In this document: piece after piece, positions 34,134-42,879 of the stretch
Numbering within the stretch: position 1 is the first letter of the stretch
Layout of the letters: each line of letters begins with the position of its first letter
Source: Alphaproteobacteria bacterium
GTDB lineage: Bacteria > Pseudomonadota > Alphaproteobacteria > CAAGCB01 > CAG-977
Direction of reading: 5' to 3'
Assembly: GCA_900768185.1 (NCBI GenBank)
Contig: CAAGCB010000029.1
Location: 124,001 to 188,000 of the forward strand
Length of the DNA: 64,000 nt
Position numbers and translations under genes: made by a program
The notes under the pieces: generated by a model
The model's database searches: none
The model's input: only the letters and a program-made list of their open reading frames with translations
What the model was told of the DNA's origin: nothing

Positions 34134-35455
34134 ATCAATCCGAGCGCGTTCAGCATAATTGCCAGAACGCAGACGGGACAAATCCATTTGATGCAAAATT
34201 CAAACGATTTTTGCAACCGTCTGTTTCCGGATATTTTCAGCTTGTCGGCACCCAGCACCCAGCCGACGGCGACGGCGGTCAAAAATCCGCCGACGGGCAT
34301 CAGGACGTTTGACGCCAGAAAATCGAACTGGTCGAACAGGATTTTGCCGCCGATTTTAAATCCGGACAGCTTGCCGAATGACAGGGAAACCAGTGTTCCC
34401 GTCACCAAACACAGGCTTGTGTAGGCGATAACCGCTTTTTTGCGCGTCATTTTGATTTGATCGCACAGAAAAGTCGTGACGACTTCCATCAGCGATATGG
34501 ACGACGTCAGCGCGGCTCCCATTAAAATCACGAAAAACACCAGTCCGAAAAACGTCCCGCACGGAATCGACGCGAAAATTTTCGGCAAAGTGATAAAAGT
34601 CAGGGACGGTCCCGCGTTCATCGGCATGCCGAACGCGAAAACGGCGGGGAAAATCGTCAGTCCCGTCAACAGCGACACCAGCGTGTCCAGACAAATGACA
34701 TGTCCCATCGAACGCGCGATGTCGATTTCGTTTTCTTTGATATAGGACGCATAGGTGATGTAAATCCCCATGCCGACCGAAACGGAAAAGAACACCTGTC
34801 CCATGGCGTTCAGTGCCGTCGCCGCCGTCATTTTTGAAAAATCGGGGGTAAAAAAGAATTTGACGCCCTGCCACGCGTTATCCAGCGTTAACACGCGAAT
34901 CATCAACACCAATAACAGGACGAACAGTCCCGGCATAATGATTTTGCAATATTTTTCGATGCCTTTTTCAATGCCCATGTACACGATGCCCGCCGTGATC
35001 AGCAGATAGACGGCGAAGTAAACGGCGGGTTCGACGGGCGACGCCGCGAATTGCGCGAAGTGCGTTTCGAAATCGCCGATTGCGGAAACCGAAAAGGATT
35101 TGATGACATAAGCGACAATCCAGCCGCCGACGACACTGTAATACGGAACGATGATCGCGCTGGTCAAAACGCCCAAAACGCCGATGAATTTCAGTTTCGG
35201 GCTGATCCAGCCGAACGCTCCCGTCGGGTCGGATTTCGTTTTGACGCCCAACGCGGCTTCGGCGAAAACCAGCGTAATGCCGATTGTGAACGTGCAAAGC
35301 AGGTAAAGCAGTAAAAAGGATCCGCCGCCGTTTTGCCCCGCAACATAGGGAAAACGCCACAGATTGCCCAGCCCGACGGCGGATCCGGCGGACGCCAGTA
35401 TCAGACCGAGCTTCGATCCCCATGAAGCGCGATTGAGTTGCGACATGTTTTTCAT
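34130..35455 (-). CDS. Sodium-dependent (NSS/SNF) transporter
   Basis: A 441-residue neurotransmitter:sodium symporter-type protein with about 11-12 membrane helices. Early segments SRASWGSKLGLILASAGSAV-like (here NRASWGSKLG, LASAGSAVGLGNLWRFPYVA) form the sodium and substrate site; GQVFFSVSVGMGIYITYASY in TM6 region is also typical. Bacterial relatives carry amino acids; the substrate is not evident. The start overlaps the stop of the DsbA-like gene upstream (ATGA at 35452-35455), so both are cotranscribed. Confidence 0.92.
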   Translation of the reverse strand: MKNMSQLNRASWGSKLGLILASAGSAVGLGNLWRFPYVAGQNGGGSFLLLYLLCTFTIGITLVFAEAALGVKTKSDPTGAFGWISPKLKFIGVLGVLTSAIIVPYYSVVGGWIVAYVIKSFSVSAIGDFETHFAQFAASPVEPAVYFAVYLLITAGIVYMGIEKGIEKYCKIIMPGLFVLLLVLMIRVLTLDNAWQGVKFFFTPDFSKMTAATALNAMGQVFFSVSVGMGIYITYASYIKENEIDIARSMGHVICLDTLVSLLTGLTIFPAVFAFGMPMNAGPSLTFITLPKIFASIPCGTFFGLVFFVILMGAALTSSISLMEVVTTFLCDQIKMTRKKAVIAYTSLCLVTGTLVSLSFGKLSGFKIGGKILFDQFDFLASNVLMPVGGFLTAVAVGWVLGADKLKISGNRRLQKSFEFCIKWICPVCVLAIMLNALGLI

Positions 35456-36066
35456 CCTTTCATGTTCGGTTGATTGAAATCTTTTTCATCGTTCAGATTG
35501 ACGCTCAGGTCAAGCATGCTTTTCAAACACGCGACGCTGTTTGCTCCGCACAGCATGGTTTTGCCGTCAAATACCAGACAGGGCAGGGAACGTAAGGGGG
35601 GAGCGTCTTTTTCCGGCGTGAAGGGACGCCGTTTCGGAAATTCCGCCCAAAAACGCGCGCTTATTCCGTTTCGAACGGCGATTTCCGTTAAAACGTCAAG
35701 GTCGCCGATGTCGCGGGCAAACAGGAAAAAAGCGTCAAACACGTCGGTTAAAACATCGACGCCTTTTTGCTCGTCGGCTTTGAACACGTTTTCGACCAAA
35801 GCGGCAGCCGGAAACAAATCGCCGTTCAGGTCGGGCAGGTCGTCAAACGGGACGGACAGCCCCGACGCCGCCAGCTCCGGTTCGGCGCGTTTGCGCAGAA
35901 AACGCGCTTTGTCGGCGGCGAACGGAGGAAAAAGCGGCGATGTCGTTTGGATCAAAAACGGCTTGATTTCAAACAGGCGCGGATAATCCGCCAGTGCCTG
36001 TTTCAGCCTGTGCCAAGCGATAAACGACCATAAACAGCCGATGTCCGCGATGAAATCGATGCGCAT
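35452..36066 (-). CDS. DsbA-family thiol-disulfide-oxidoreductase-like protein
   Basis: A 204-residue cytoplasmic thioredoxin-fold protein of the FrnE/DsbA-like group (opening IDFIADIGCLWSFIAWHRLK, closing LPCLVFDGKTMLCGANSVAC). The active-site motif is CLWS rather than CPWC, so only the first cysteine remains, which suggests isomerase or glutathione-linked chemistry rather than disulfide exchange. Coupled to the transporter gene by a 4-nt overlap. The role is unknown. Confidence 0.75.
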   Translation of the reverse strand: MRIDFIADIGCLWSFIAWHRLKQALADYPRLFEIKPFLIQTTSPLFPPFAADKARFLRKRAEPELAASGLSVPFDDLPDLNGDLFPAAALVENVFKADEQKGVDVLTDVFDAFFLFARDIGDLDVLTEIAVRNGISARFWAEFPKRRPFTPEKDAPPLRSLPCLVFDGKTMLCGANSVACLKSMLDLSVNLNDEKDFNQPNMKG

Positions 36067-36153
36067 TTTTTCCTTTCGGCATTATTTTCGGTTACTTTAT
36101 GACGCTTTTATGTATAAAATGCCAAGAAAAAATCGCTTTTATGCGGAGAATAG

Positions 36154-37605
36154 ATGGAACGACCGGAAAAACACCGGCAAGACGGTGAGATTTTGATTGA
36201 CGCCGATATCGGCGACATTGACGATTCCGAAAACCGTTCGGCGGAGCAGGAAGATCGCAAGCGGCAGGATTTGCGACGGGCGACGGCGCGAACGGTTTTT
36301 CGTCCGCTTAAAAAGGAATCGCGGCACTCGCAGGTTGACGGGCGTTATATCCGTCCCGACGAAATCGATAAAGAGGTCGAAAAGCTGAATCGCGCCAAAC
36401 GCGCGCAAAAAGGCTTCTTCGCCCGTCTGTTTTCCAAAATCGGAACGGAACAAGGGAAAAACGATCAAATATCGGAAAAACCGATGCCGGAATCCGAAAA
36501 AACGGGGCTGTCGCTGGCGGAACGAAAGAAAAAAGCCGAGCGCATTCAAAAATTGCGCGGCATTTCGACGGCGGCGCGGCGGGATCGTCTGCAGACGCGG
36601 GAAAGTCCCCCGTCCGAGGAAAAACGCCGTCAATCAAAAGCCGAAGAACGCTTTTCAGCCATTCCGGAAGAACGAACCAAGGCGACGGGACAGGTTTCGG
36701 CGGGGTTTTCGTTCGCCGAATCCGTCAAAAGGCTGGCGGAACAATCCGACGCGCCCGTTGCGCCGGAACGCGACGCCGTTATGGTCGACGCCCCTTTTCA
36801 AAACGCGACGCCGTATGGCGCGCCGCAAATCGATCCGCGTTATTACGCTCGGTTCGCGAACGCTTTTTCGACAACGGAACAACCGGATTTCGAAAACGGG
36901 GCGGACATTCGCTTCGCCCCCGAAAATCCGCCGCCGCCCGACGGCATGATCGCTTCGGCTTTGTCGGTCGCCGTCGGATTCGCGTATCGGGACGACGATG
37001 ATTCTTTCGTCGACAGGATTATCACCGTGCGCCGTTTGATTCGCCGTCGCGGCGACATTCTGATCGACGCTTTTTGCCACGACATCGCCGCGCCGCGTTT
37101 GATACCGTTTTCGCGCGGGGTGAAGCTGTACGACCTGCAAACAATGACGGCGGTCGACGATCCGCGCGGATTCCTGTTGCATACGGTCGCCGGCGTCGCC
37201 GGGCGGCAAAACGGAAAAGACGCGGGCTTTATTGCCGCGCTGTCCGTCGTGCGGTACGATCTGGCGGCTTTGGCGTTCGCCGCGCGCGCGGATTTCGGCA
37301 AAAGCGAGGAGGAAAACAGAATTATGCTGGCGTATGTCATGCAGCGTTGCCCGACTATTGATTTTGACGAAAGCGAAATGTTACGCTATATTGCGATGCT
37401 GGTTCCCGACGAAGAAAGCTATTTCGAGGCAATAGAAACGGTCGCCGGGCAGCCGCAAAACATTGTATCGTTGTTCGCGCACACGTTTTTGCAAATGGTT
37501 CTGTCGGACGGCGTGCTGCATGAAAACGAACGCGAACTGCTGGCGGAGTTGCTGTACCTGTTGCAGGCGCGGGGAACGGATTTGAACCGCTTGGGATTGG
37601 AATAG
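36154..37605 (+). CDS. TerB-like protein with WYL-like middle domain
   Basis: A 483-residue cytoplasmic protein. The first about 240 residues are highly charged and low in complexity. A middle segment (about 255-350; VGFAYRDDDDSFVDRIITVR, then GDILIDAFCHDIAAPRLIPF and SRGVKLYDL) has the strand pattern of a WYL-like fold. The end (about 385-475) is TerB-like, with MVLSDGVLHENERELLAELL. TerB proteins bind calcium or sit at the membrane with stress-signalling partners. It precedes a secreted repeat protein by 7 nt and a chemoreceptor-like gene. Confidence 0.65.
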   Translation: MERPEKHRQDGEILIDADIGDIDDSENRSAEQEDRKRQDLRRATARTVFRPLKKESRHSQVDGRYIRPDEIDKEVEKLNRAKRAQKGFFARLFSKIGTEQGKNDQISEKPMPESEKTGLSLAERKKKAERIQKLRGISTAARRDRLQTRESPPSEEKRRQSKAEERFSAIPEERTKATGQVSAGFSFAESVKRLAEQSDAPVAPERDAVMVDAPFQNATPYGAPQIDPRYYARFANAFSTTEQPDFENGADIRFAPENPPPPDGMIASALSVAVGFAYRDDDDSFVDRIITVRRLIRRRGDILIDAFCHDIAAPRLIPFSRGVKLYDLQTMTAVDDPRGFLLHTVAGVAGRQNGKDAGFIAALSVVRYDLAALAFAARADFGKSEEENRIMLAYVMQRCPTIDFDESEMLRYIAMLVPDEESYFEAIETVAGQPQNIVSLFAHTFLQMVLSDGVLHENERELLAELLYLLQARGTDLNRLGLE

Positions 37606-37612
37606 GGGAAAA

Positions 37613-38296
37613 ATGATGTTGAAAGCTTTCACAACGGGATTGGGAGTGTTGTTGCTGGCGGCGGTTGCCTGCGCGAACGATTTGCCCGCGGGCGACGTGT
37701 TGCAAGAGGAATATCGCCTTAACAACGAACGGATCGACAGAATTTTCCGCGACAAGGTGCGAAAAATATCGGAACGTCCGTCGCTGCCGCAGGAAATGCG
37801 CGATTTACTGATGAAGCAGGCGGACGAAGTGCGTGATTTCGATGCCAAAACCCTGAAAGATAAAATGGATATGAAAATCCGTCATGCGCGCGAACGCGAC
37901 CTGCTGAAAGAACGCTTGCGCCACGACGCCGAAAACCGCGTGCAGTGGCTGGTTGACGAAGAAGAACGGTTTCAACGGGCGCAAGACGCCAAACAGCGGG
38001 AAGACGAGGAACGCGCCGCCGCTTTGAAATCCGTCGAAAAAGCCGAAAAAAACGAAACGGAAGCGCAAAAGACCGATGATCAATCCGAAAAGACGGAGGG
38101 GGAAAACGTCGCGGCGAAACAACCTGAGGACGCCGTAAAACAACCCGAGGAGGACGCGGCGAAACAACCTGAGGACGCCGTAAAACAACCCGAGGAGGAC
38201 GCGGCGAAACAACCCGAGGACGCGGCGAAACAACCCGAGGAGGACACGGCGAAACAATCCGCGCCGATCGCCGAAACGCCCGCGTCTCCGGAATAA
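37613..38296 (+). CDS. Exported coiled-coil protein with KQPED tandem repeats
   Basis: A 227-residue protein: signal peptide (LKAFTTGLGVLLLAAVACAND), a coiled-coil region (about 25-160, rich in KDKMDMKIRHARERD-type heptads), and a C-terminal low-complexity tail made of KQPED(A/E)(V/A) repeats ending in PIAETPASPE. The final tail is acidic and proline-rich, like a wall- or envelope-spanning linker. Probably periplasmic. It lies between the TerB-like and chemoreceptor-like genes, in one run. Function unknown. Confidence 0.7.
   Translation: MMLKAFTTGLGVLLLAAVACANDLPAGDVLQEEYRLNNERIDRIFRDKVRKISERPSLPQEMRDLLMKQADEVRDFDAKTLKDKMDMKIRHARERDLLKERLRHDAENRVQWLVDEEERFQRAQDAKQREDEERAAALKSVEKAEKNETEAQKTDDQSEKTEGENVAAKQPEDAVKQPEEDAAKQPEDAVKQPEEDAAKQPEDAAKQPEEDTAKQSAPIAETPASPE
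38111..38245 (+). repeat. Three 45-bp tandem repeats inside the KQPED gene
   Basis: Units at 38111-38155, 38156-38200 and 38201-38245. The first two are identical over all 45 bp and the third differs at a few positions, which indicates recent expansion. Each encodes 15 residues (AAKQPEDAVKQPEED type), so copy changes keep the frame. Confidence 0.9.
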
Positions 38297-38350
38297 CGGC
38301 AAAGAATTTTTCCGCCGCATAAACCTGTTCCCGCAAAAGGAAGAAAACCG

Positions 38351-40486
38351 ATGCTCCGTTTTTTATCGAAATTCAATTTGTCGACGCGCATTTACGCAGG
38401 CTTTTTGTTTTTGGGGGGGTATGCCGTTCTGATTTGTTTCGCCGCGATGTTCGCCGTCGGGCAGATCCACCGCGAATACGCCAAAGCGGACGGCATGATC
38501 GAAAACGCGCGGCGGCTTTCGGTTTTGGAAACGGATATGGTCGCGCTGAATCGGACGCTGTTTCTTTTCGCCTCCAAAGGGACGGACGAAGAACGCGCCA
38601 ACGCCGAAGACGCTTTGACGGCATTGGAAGAAAAAGCGCAGGAAGTCGAAAACGGATTGGACGATCCGCAGCTGCGCGATAAATATAAAACCGTTTTGAA
38701 ATCCGTTCTGGATAAATACAAAGCCGCTATGACGGAAATGTTTTCATTGCGGGACAAAAGCGCAAAAACCGCCGATAAAGTCAATCAATTCGCCGAAAAA
38801 GCGTCGACGCGTCTGAATTCTTTGATTGAAGAAACGACTCTTCCTTCCGTCCTGTTCGCTTTGAACGCTTTGCGCGAACAATTCGACGTCGTTTTGCAGT
38901 CCGTTGAAAACGTATCCGCGGACAACCCCGCCGCGCGCAAACAAATGGCGGCGGATTTCGCTAAGTTAAAAAAAGTCCAAAACACCGCGAAACAAGCCGA
39001 AATGGTTAATATGAAACAGCTGAAGCTGGTCTTTGACGCGATGGGGCGGCTGGACGACGAAATTAACAGAAAACTGAAAATCGACGGAACTTTGCATGAC
39101 AAAAGGCAGACCGTTACGCTGATCGGAAATCAAAACGCGCAGGATTTCAAAGACATTTCCCAAATGATAAATCAAGCGTGCGCCAAGGTGCTGGCAAACG
39201 CGGAAGACGCCAAAATCTCTTTGCAAAAGACGTTCGTCTTTGCCGCCGCTTTCGGCGGATTTCTGGCGGCGGCGCTGTCGTTTCTGTCTTTGCTGGGCAT
39301 TCATTTCCCGTTGATGCGTCTGATCGAAACGGCGCAAAAAATGGCGCGCGGCGACTGCCCCATGTTGATTCATTTCACGGAACGGCGGGACGAGGTCGGG
39401 GCGTTGGCGCGCGCGCTGGCGGCGTTGCTGGTGAAGATCAAGGAAGGCTCCGTTTTTAAGGACGAAAGCTTTACGGGATACGGGGAAACCTACGGGGCGG
39501 AACAGGCGTATGTCCCGTTGGCGTCTGGCGCGGATCGGGATAACGGCGGCGACGATATCGCGTATTTCGGGCAGGGCGCGGGCGTCGGCGCGGAAAAACA
39601 ATTGTGTCAGATGCTGGGATTGGTACAGCATATCAGTAATTCCGCGGCGGTCATGACCGGTGAAATCAAATCGCGTTTTGCGTCTTGCCGCGAAAATCTG
39701 AACGCTTTGGGCGATTATTTGGGCAAAATCAAAAACGCCGCCGTCGAAGCGGGGGAAAACACCGCCGTCGGTTTGCTGAACGGCGTGACGGCGCAAATCG
39801 ACGCGCTTGAACAGCCTTTGTCCTTATGTCTTTCTTTGACGGACGAAATGCGGAAATCGCTGAAAAAGCAAAACGAGGCGTCGGAATCCGCGGGGCAGCG
39901 TTTGCAACAGATTCGGAATTTCGCGGCGGGATTGGTCAAGTGGACGCAAGGAGCAGGTGAACTGACCGATATAATCCGGTCGCTGGCGGCTGAAACCAAA
40001 ATTCTGGCGTTGAACGCGTCAATCGAATCCGCCAAAGCGGGGGAAAAAGCAAAATCGTTCGGAACGGTCGCGTCGGATATGCGCATGCGCACCGACAAAG
40101 CCGCCAAAGCGGCGGAACAGTTGGCGGCTTATCTGGTCAGCGTTCAAAAAGAAACGCTGAAGTTCGGCGAAACGCTGAAATCCACAATTTCTGACGTCGC
40201 CGCCTCTTATCGGGAAGCGCAGTCTTTCGCGCCCGTTCGCGACAATCTGGAAACGCAAATCAAAACGATAATGGACGGCGCGTCGAAAACGCGCGCCGGC
40301 ATGGCTGAATACGGCGCGTCCGAATCGGTCGTTCGCCGTATATTGACGGATATTCCGGCAATCGCCGGACAGGCGGCGGACACGACGCCGACTTTGGAAA
40401 ACCTGATCGCCGACGCGTCGGATCAGCTGGACAAGTTTAATTCGTCCCTGCCGACGTACGAAGAAGACGGAGAAAACGAAAATTAA
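38351..40486 (+). CDS. Methyl-accepting chemotaxis protein-like receptor
   Basis: A 711-residue membrane protein: TM1 at about 17-39, a long helical periplasmic region (to about 290), TM2 (TFVFAAAFGGFLAAALSFLS), a HAMP domain (RLIETAQKMARGDCPM, then ERRDEVGALARALAALL) and a cytoplasmic coiled coil with a chemoreceptor-like tip (IIRSLAAETKILALNASIES, then AKAGEKAKSFGTVASDMR). The tip deviates from the usual IxxIAxQTNLLALNAAIEAARAGE, so coupling to CheA is uncertain. Ends by overlapping the bamE stop in TTAA. Confidence 0.8.
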   Translation: MLRFLSKFNLSTRIYAGFLFLGGYAVLICFAAMFAVGQIHREYAKADGMIENARRLSVLETDMVALNRTLFLFASKGTDEERANAEDALTALEEKAQEVENGLDDPQLRDKYKTVLKSVLDKYKAAMTEMFSLRDKSAKTADKVNQFAEKASTRLNSLIEETTLPSVLFALNALREQFDVVLQSVENVSADNPAARKQMAADFAKLKKVQNTAKQAEMVNMKQLKLVFDAMGRLDDEINRKLKIDGTLHDKRQTVTLIGNQNAQDFKDISQMINQACAKVLANAEDAKISLQKTFVFAAAFGGFLAAALSFLSLLGIHFPLMRLIETAQKMARGDCPMLIHFTERRDEVGALARALAALLVKIKEGSVFKDESFTGYGETYGAEQAYVPLASGADRDNGGDDIAYFGQGAGVGAEKQLCQMLGLVQHISNSAAVMTGEIKSRFASCRENLNALGDYLGKIKNAAVEAGENTAVGLLNGVTAQIDALEQPLSLCLSLTDEMRKSLKKQNEASESAGQRLQQIRNFAAGLVKWTQGAGELTDIIRSLAAETKILALNASIESAKAGEKAKSFGTVASDMRMRTDKAAKAAEQLAAYLVSVQKETLKFGETLKSTISDVAASYREAQSFAPVRDNLETQIKTIMDGASKTRAGMAEYGASESVVRRILTDIPAIAGQAADTTPTLENLIADASDQLDKFNSSLPTYEEDGENEN

Positions 40487-40920
40487 CGGACGGGCGCGTC
40501 CGTCGACATGCGTCCGACGTTGGATATCATTTGATCCAATACCGTCAGACTTTTTCCGGTCGTTTCGGTTTGGGGGGCGGGATCGAAATCGCGTCCGTCC
40601 GCCAGCGTTTTTCTGTCAATACTTTGCAAAACGCCGTCGCGGCTGAATTTGAACACCGTAACGTCGCGTTCCGTTTCTCGCGGTTTGAAAAAAGCGCGCC
40701 GTTCCTGCTTGGAATGAATGTAAATCCAATCTTCGGAATCAAACAGAGTGCGCGACGACGGCGAACCGAACAGCCGCCTGACATCGTCGAACGTCGATTC
40801 CCCGATGTGCAGAGAGGCGACGTCATTCGCGTCCAAAGCGTCGCCGTGGGTGTCGATCATCGGCGCGCACGCCGTTACGATCGCGCCGAACATCAGGGAG
40901 TAAAAGGGATTCATTTTCAA
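40483..40920 (-). CDS. bamE: Outer-membrane assembly lipoprotein BamE (SmpA/OmlA)
   Basis: A 145-residue lipoprotein of the BAM complex. Lipobox IVTAC near residue 18; the SmpA/OmlA domain is seen in LHIGESTFDDVRRLFGSPSS, WIYIHSKQERRAF and VTVFKFSRDGVLQSI. Start could be the second Met (40914). Divergent from yceD, the common alphaproteobacterial arrangement, and its stop overlaps the chemoreceptor-like gene's stop. Confidence 0.9.
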   Translation of the reverse strand: MKMNPFYSLMFGAIVTACAPMIDTHGDALDANDVASLHIGESTFDDVRRLFGSPSSRTLFDSEDWIYIHSKQERRAFFKPRETERDVTVFKFSRDGVLQSIDRKTLADGRDFDPAPQTETTGKSLTVLDQMISNVGRMSTDAPVR

Positions 40921-40987
40921 AACCGTGCTTTCATTTCATAAAAAAGATGCTATAAAATAACCTAAAAACAACTTGAAAGAAAGAATT

Positions 40988-41518
40988 ATGACCGGAATAG
41001 CCCCCGAATTTTCGCATATCGTCGACGCGCGTCTGGTTCCCGCGGCGGGGCTGACGCTGGATTTGAATGCGAATGAACAAGAGCGCGCGGCTTTGGCGCG
41101 GCGGTTCGGCATTGCCGCCGTCAACGCTTTGAGCGCGCATGTCGAACTGATCCGCGTGAACAAAAAGCGCGTCCGTGCGAACGCCGACATCAAAGGCGAA
41201 GTCGTCCAAAACTGCGTCGTGACGCTGGAACCTTTCGCTCAAACCGTCGCGACCGCGTTCGCCGTTACCGTCTGCGAAGACGAAAACGCCGTTGAGGACA
41301 GTCTGAAAATCAATGAAATCGACGTCGATGCCGTCAATGACGAGGACGTGGAGTATTCTCCGGACGGTAAAATCGATATCGGCGAATTGGTCGCGGAATA
41401 TTTTTCGTTGGCGCTGGATCCGTTTCCGCACGCTCCGAATGCCGTCTTTCAAGGCAAAACGGACGTCGAAAAATCGAAAAACGCTTTCGGTGTGCTGGAA
41501 AAGCTGAACTTTAAATAA
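40988..41518 (+). CDS. yceD: YceD/DUF177 family protein (23S rRNA accumulation)
   Basis: A 176-residue acidic protein preceding rpmF, as almost always. Pattern GLTLDLNANEQERAALARRF, IKGEVVQNCVVTLEPFAQTV and the end PDGKIDIGELVAEYFSLALDPFP with final PNAVFQGK are YceD hallmarks. It is needed for 23S rRNA accumulation in E. coli and plants. ATG at 40988 is preferred to the TTG at 40973. Confidence 0.92.
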   Translation: MTGIAPEFSHIVDARLVPAAGLTLDLNANEQERAALARRFGIAAVNALSAHVELIRVNKKRVRANADIKGEVVQNCVVTLEPFAQTVATAFAVTVCEDENAVEDSLKINEIDVDAVNDEDVEYSPDGKIDIGELVAEYFSLALDPFPHAPNAVFQGKTDVEKSKNAFGVLEKLNFK

Positions 41519-41623
41519 AATTGCCTTGCAGTTTTGAAAAATTTTTTATATGACAGAGTTCTGATGTTTCCGGTTTGGTGACCGAAGACAGGAAAGCAAC
41601 AGTTTTTAAGAGAGTTAAAAAAA

Positions 41624-41821
41624 ATGGCAACACCTCGTAGTAAGAAATCCAAATCCGCGCGCGATATGCGCCGTTCTCATCTGGCGTTGAAATCGAATGC
41701 CATTATGGAATGCCCGAATTGCGGCGAATTGAAACGTCCTCATAACGTTTGCCCCGCGTGCGGCAGCTATAACGGTAAGGAAGTCGTCGCGCAGAAAGCC
41801 GACAATAAAGCCGAAGACTAA
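41624..41821 (+). CDS. rpmF: 50S ribosomal protein L32
   Basis: A 65-residue zinc-ribbon ribosomal protein: ATPRSKKSKSARDMRRSH, then CPNC and CPACGSYNGKEVV. AAGAGAGTT lies before the ATG. A candidate leader hairpin sits in the upstream 100 bp but is not convincing. Followed after 20 nt by plsX. Confidence 0.96.
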   Translation: MATPRSKKSKSARDMRRSHLALKSNAIMECPNCGELKRPHNVCPACGSYNGKEVVAQKADNKAED

Positions 41822-41841
41822 GCTTTATCGGAAATTTCATC

Positions 41842-42879
41842 GTGGAAAAACCTTCGCTTGTCATAGCCGTTGACGCTATGGGCGGCGATAATGCTCCAGA
41901 CAGTGTTATCGCCGGTTTGAAGTCGGCGGAAAAAAAACATTCCGACGTCCGTTTTTTGATCTTCGGCGACGAAAGCAAAGTGCGTCCGTATTTGGATCGA
42001 TACAAGCTTGACGCCGGTCGTTATGAATTCGTGCATACTCCCGATTATGTCGCGTCGGACGAAAAACCGTCGACGGCTGTGCGCAACGGGCGCAATTCCA
42101 GTTTGTGGCTGGCGATCGACGCCGTGAAAAAAGGGCGCGCGAACGCCGTCGTCAGTTCGGGGAACACGGGCGCTTTGATGGCGTTTTCCAAATTGATTTT
42201 GGGAACCATGCCCGGTATTCACCGTCCGGCGATCGTCACGATCTTGCCGACGCGCAAAAGCGAATGCGTTGTTTTGGATCTGGGCGCGAACGCGGAATGC
42301 ACCGCGCGCAATCTGGTTGAATTCGCCATTATGGGCGACGCGTATTGCCGCGCCGTTTTGAAACGCGACAATCCGTCGATCGGTTTGCTGAATATCGGAT
42401 CCGAAGACATCAAAGGGCGTGACGAGATCAGAGAGGCGGCGCAAATCATTAAAGAATCCCCGCTTGCCGACAAGTTCAAAGGCTTCGTCGAATCCGACGA
42501 CATCGCTTTGGGATCCGTCGACGTGTTTGTCACGGACGGCTTTACGGGCAACATCGCGCTGAAAGCGATTGAAGGCACCGCGCGTCTGATGGTCAATCTG
42601 TTGAAAGATTCCGCGGCGAAAAGCTTTATTTCCAAATTGGGGTTCGCCTTGGCGCTTCCCGCGCTGAAACGGTTGAAAAAGAAAATGGATCCAGGTTGCT
42701 ACAACGGCGCGATGCTGGTTGGATTGAAGGGCATTTCCATTAAATCCCACGGCGGCGCGGACGCGTTCGGTTTCGCCAACGCCGTTAACGTCGCGGTCAA
42801 TACCGTTAAGAACGATTTGGTCGGAAATATTGTCGCCCAGTTGGAAAATGTTCACTTTTTAGATGAGGAAAAACAATAA
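41842..42879 (+). CDS. plsX: Phosphate acyltransferase PlsX
   Basis: Makes acyl-phosphate from acyl-ACP for phospholipid synthesis, 345 residues, peripheral membrane. It begins with GTG at 41842; motifs IAVDAMGGDNAPDSVIAGL, SSGNTGALMAFSK and VFVTDGFTGNIALK are present. It overlaps fabH in TAATG. The rpmF-plsX-fabH-ihfA-merR order is the conserved alphaproteobacterial block. Confidence 0.97.
   Translation: MEKPSLVIAVDAMGGDNAPDSVIAGLKSAEKKHSDVRFLIFGDESKVRPYLDRYKLDAGRYEFVHTPDYVASDEKPSTAVRNGRNSSLWLAIDAVKKGRANAVVSSGNTGALMAFSKLILGTMPGIHRPAIVTILPTRKSECVVLDLGANAECTARNLVEFAIMGDAYCRAVLKRDNPSIGLLNIGSEDIKGRDEIREAAQIIKESPLADKFKGFVESDDIALGSVDVFVTDGFTGNIALKAIEGTARLMVNLLKDSAAKSFISKLGFALALPALKRLKKKMDPGCYNGAMLVGLKGISIKSHGGADAFGFANAVNVAVNTVKNDLVGNIVAQLENVHFLDEEKQ

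Noticed and set aside
41519..41623. Ribosomal-protein leader regulatory RNA before rpmF
   Set aside because: The hairpin (CGGT/ACCG) is too short and unsupported to call.
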